A stretch of DNA of 36,697 bases from Desulfobacterium sp. Lineage in GTDB: Bacteria > Desulfobacterota > Desulfobacteria > Desulfobacterales > Desulfobacteraceae. The stretch covers positions 1 to 36,697 of the forward strand of contig JAEINR010000062.1 in NCBI GenBank assembly GCA_016342325.1, read 5' to 3'. The notes beneath the pieces are model-generated. The model searched no databases, was not told where the DNA came from, and was given only the letters and a program-made list of their open reading frames with translations. A program made the translations under genes and the position numbers. Positions 34,763 to 36,697 of the stretch are shown piece by piece (the first letter of the stretch is position 1; each line of letters begins with the position of its first letter).

Positions 34763-36073
34763 TTATTGCCTTCCGGCTTTTTCCATGATGTCGACCATGT
34801 GGTCGTGGGCCTTTTCCAGTGCTGCTTCCGGCGTTAAGCCATTGCTGATGACATCCTCAACTGGTTCGGCCAGCACATGCTGCCCCCCAATGATCTCCAG
34901 GCCCGGAACAGCCGCAGAATTCAGCCAGCCGGTCTGGATGGCACTGGCAGACTGTTTTGCCATGGCGCGATACCAATCGAACCGGGTCAAATCCGGATCC
35001 TGTGCAATGGCCTTGAATGGAGAAACATTTCCGGAGATGGCGCACCATTCCTTTTGAATGGCCGGCTGGGACATGAATGTAATGAATTTTCCGCCCGCCT
35101 CGGGATGTTTGGCCTTGGCAAAAATATAAAACCCGCCAACGCCGGACCAGCTACCTGAATGCCCGGAGGGGCCGACCGGTAATGCAGCAAAACCGATATT
35201 TTTGTAGTTGTCAGGAAACATTTCCTCAATCAAAGTGCCGTAACCACCCCACATGGGGGTCATGGCCACCTGTCCGGCGCCGATAATATTGGCACTGTCA
35301 CCATATTTCCATGCAACAGCTCCCGGAGGAACCACCTTGTGCTTCAAATAAAGGTCTGTGTAAAATTTTAGCGCCGTTAAATTTTCCGGGCTGTTCAATG
35401 CCACGTTCCCATTCCCATCCAGCATGGCCCCGCCGGCGGCCCACATCATGCCCGCATACACCTGTCGGGTATCATAGGTTTTTCCCAAGTAAAGCCCCAA
35501 TCCATAGACACGCCCACTGGTGGTGGCTTTCGCGACCTCCACCAGCTCATCCCAGGTCCGGGGCGGCTGGGTATACCCCGCTGCCTTGAGCAGATCTTTT
35601 CGATAACACATGACAAGGTTGGCATCGGCATTGGGTACACAATAGGTCTTGCCGTTCAGCACAAATTGGTTGACAAGATTCTCCTGGAAGATCGTTGCCC
35701 CGCCAAGTCCGGCAATGAGATCGTCAACCGGCCTGATATGGCCTTGTTTGGCCAGGGGCATAATCTGGGGAGGGCTGTTATACGAAATATCCGGGACCCT
35801 GCCGGATTCCACGGCTGCTGTGGTCTTTTGGAAAATATTGTTCCAGGACTCCCAGGTCATGTTGATTTTCACCCCGGGATTCATTTTTTCAAAGGCCTTG
35901 ATGTGCTTGGCCCAAAACGTTTTTTCGGCCCCGGCGCTGTATCCAAAAGGAGGATATGAAAAATTCACCACTGTTTCCGCGTGCACTACGGAGGTACTGC
36001 AAAAAATCATTGTCCACATTAAAACAATCGTTGATAATATAAAGAGTGCGCTGGTTTTACCTTGTCGTGCCAT
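34763..36073 (-). CDS. ABC transporter extracellular substrate-binding protein, family 1
   Basis: The 436-residue product has a signal peptide (1-32, ending STSVVHA) and the pattern of carbohydrate-type binding proteins: HIKAFEKMNPGVKINMTW near the start, RVPDISYNSPPQIMPLAKQG, and a C-terminal GGKFITFMSQPAIQKEW. It is periplasmic and determines what the importer takes up. The ligand cannot be read from sequence. Family 1 includes sugars, glycerol-phosphate and other polyols. Because the operon ends with a corrinoid methyltransferase fusion, a methylated or methoxylated ligand is conceivable but speculative. A GGAG ribosome-binding site precedes the ATG. This is the first gene of the operon. 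Confidence 0.94.
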   Translation of the reverse strand: MARQGKTSALFILSTIVLMWTMIFCSTSVVHAETVVNFSYPPFGYSAGAEKTFWAKHIKAFEKMNPGVKINMTWESWNNIFQKTTAAVESGRVPDISYNSPPQIMPLAKQGHIRPVDDLIAGLGGATIFQENLVNQFVLNGKTYCVPNADANLVMCYRKDLLKAAGYTQPPRTWDELVEVAKATTSGRVYGLGLYLGKTYDTRQVYAGMMWAAGGAMLDGNGNVALNSPENLTALKFYTDLYLKHKVVPPGAVAWKYGDSANIIGAGQVAMTPMWGGYGTLIEEMFPDNYKNIGFAALPVGPSGHSGSWSGVGGFYIFAKAKHPEAGGKFITFMSQPAIQKEWCAISGNVSPFKAIAQDPDLTRFDWYRAMAKQSASAIQTGWLNSAAVPGLEIIGGQHVLAEPVEDVISNGLTPEAALEKAHDHMVDIMEKAGRQ

Positions 36074-36273
36074 ATACGTTTCTCCGTTCCTTTACATGGG
36101 AAGAATTCTTTCCATCGCAATCCGAACCTGTTGCCATGGAAGCAGTTCCTATTGAATATTGCCTACTCCTTTATATTAAAGATATCTATAAGACAATTCG
36201 ATATTATCTATGCGTGTGCGACTTCCCATAGACCAGGGAGATAGGATGGAATGGGGGCTCTTTTTTATTCTTC

Positions 36274-36304
36274 TTGACCTTGACATGGTGTTAACCTTTA
36301 AGAT
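36274..36304 (+). promoter_or_regulatory. MerR-type promoter with 19-bp spacer and central dyad
   Basis: TTGACC (36274-36279) and TAAGAT (36299-36304) are separated by exactly 19 bp. Between them lies the dyad TTGACA-TGG-TGTTAA (36280-36294 region). A lengthened 19-bp spacer with an operator between the hexamers is the hallmark of MerR-activated promoters. It stands 60 bp before the MerR-type gene, pointing to autoregulation. Control of the divergent ABC operon from the same site is possible. Confidence 0.55.
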
Positions 36305-36364
36305 CCCTTTCAACGTCTACGGTACCGTTGATGTAAAACATTTTAATATTGGAAGTTGTTGCCC

Positions 36365-36664
36365 ATGTATAAAATCAGTCGTTTTTCAAAACAGACCAAA
36401 TTATCGCCAAGAATGCTTAGACATTATGACAGCATTGGTTTATTGCAGCCTGGGCATGTGGATAAAGTGACCGGATACAGGTACTATGCAGATTCCCAGT
36501 TTCAGGATGCCATGGAAATCATTCGGTTAAAGCGCTATGATTTTTCCCTGGAGCAAATAAAGACGATTCTTGAGACCCATGATCCGGATCATTTTCGAAA
36601 TCTGTTACAAAAACAAATTGGATCGTTGGACGAAGCCGCTACGCGGCGGAAAAAGCAAAAATAG
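36365..36664 (+). CDS. MerR-family transcriptional regulator, possibly C-terminally truncated
   Basis: The 99-residue product has the MerR winged helix-turn-helix at residues 4-70: MYKISRFSKQTKLSPRMLRH, then YDSIGLL and VTGYRYY, followed by the start of the dimer helix. MerR regulators of this wording normally continue into an effector domain, for example of the GyrI type, and reach about 250-270 residues. Here the frame ends soon after QIGSLDE, where a GC-rich hairpin begins, so the effector part may be lost. The start at 36365 is an ATG with GGAAG upstream. A TTG nine bases earlier is less likely. It diverges from the ABC/methyltransferase operon and is its obvious candidate regulator. Confidence 0.82.
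   Translation: MYKISRFSKQTKLSPRMLRHYDSIGLLQPGHVDKVTGYRYYADSQFQDAMEIIRLKRYDFSLEQIKTILETHDPDHFRNLLQKQIGSLDEAATRRKKQK
36635..36647. repeat. GC-rich hairpin inside the 3' end of the MerR gene
   Basis: GCCGC and GCGGC flank TAC, in a setting otherwise rich in A+T. The hairpin begins just where the deduced protein stops looking like a MerR dimerisation helix, and a stop codon follows 14 bases later. It may be the edge of a REP-like insertion. Only 50 bases of sequence remain, so its extent cannot be judged. Confidence 0.35.
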
Positions 36665-36697
36665 TGTATAACTCCTATACTTGCCCAATACCGGGTA

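Noticed and set aside
36100-36240. Minus-strand sigma-70 promoter for the ABC operon
   Set aside because: Several TATAAA or TATAGA hexamers occur in this A+T-rich stretch, but the best -35 candidate (TTGTCT) is spaced only about 15 bp, so no single pair could be defended.

Overview
The window looks like part of a sulfate-reducing Desulfobacterota chromosome, close to Desulfobacteraceae. This is inferred from gene content, not from a marker gene. The signs are a corrinoid protein fused to a uroporphyrinogen-decarboxylase-type methyltransferase, a DUF3786 protein, several very large sensor proteins ending in histidine kinase or GGDEF domains, and remnants of a Tad-type pilus locus. Some genes (cydC, the DUF2058 gene, greB) resemble gammaproteobacterial versions, and the 5' third is visibly richer in A+T than the large signalling gene at 6.3-11.4 kb, so the region may be a mosaic. 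No rRNA, tRNA, CRISPR array, transposase or integrase was seen.

Layout. 0-2 kb: cydC (thiol/heme ABC exporter) behind what looks like a frame-broken cydD tail. 2.2-4.3 kb: a tight operon of a 47-aa protein, a zinc-ribbon SAM methyltransferase, an EcsC-like membrane protein and a metal-dependent cyclase/hydrolase. 4.5-6.2 kb: a pseudouridine synthase, a conserved hypothetical and greB. 6.3-11.4 kb: one 1703-aa protein joining a Ser/Thr kinase-like domain, an AAA ATPase, a helical-repeat region, GAF and GGDEF. 11.5-14.1 kb: DUF1835 and two alpha/beta hydrolases. 14.1-14.9 kb: a decayed Tad/lipoprotein locus. 15-18 kb: DUF3786, DUF2058, a metallo-beta-lactamase-fold hydrolase and a GNAT acetyltransferase. 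18-19.3 kb: a protein with two CDP-alcohol phosphatidyltransferase domains. 19.5-30.1 kb: a propeller-sensor histidine kinase, an RRM RNA-binding protein, a DUF2804 protein, a response regulator-GGDEF protein and a second propeller-sensor hybrid histidine kinase. 30.2-36.1 kb: a five-gene minus-strand operon (binding protein, two permeases, ATPase, corrinoid/methyltransferase fusion). 36.3 kb to the end: a divergent MerR-type regulator.

How the genes may work together. The ABC importer and the corrinoid/UROD fusion are packed end to end, with a possibly truncated MerR regulator diverging from them. This suggests uptake of a small organic compound followed by corrinoid-dependent methyl transfer. 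The hybrid kinase and the REC-GGDEF protein are adjacent, which suggests a sensor-to-c-di-GMP relay. The 1703-aa protein is a second c-di-GMP output.

The points most worth following are: a roughly 65-bp repeat present twice with a covarying hairpin; the corrinoid/UROD/ABC operon; a MerR-style promoter with a 19-bp spacer; the duplicated 14-repeat sensors attached to different outputs; and the double CDP-alcohol phosphatidyltransferase.
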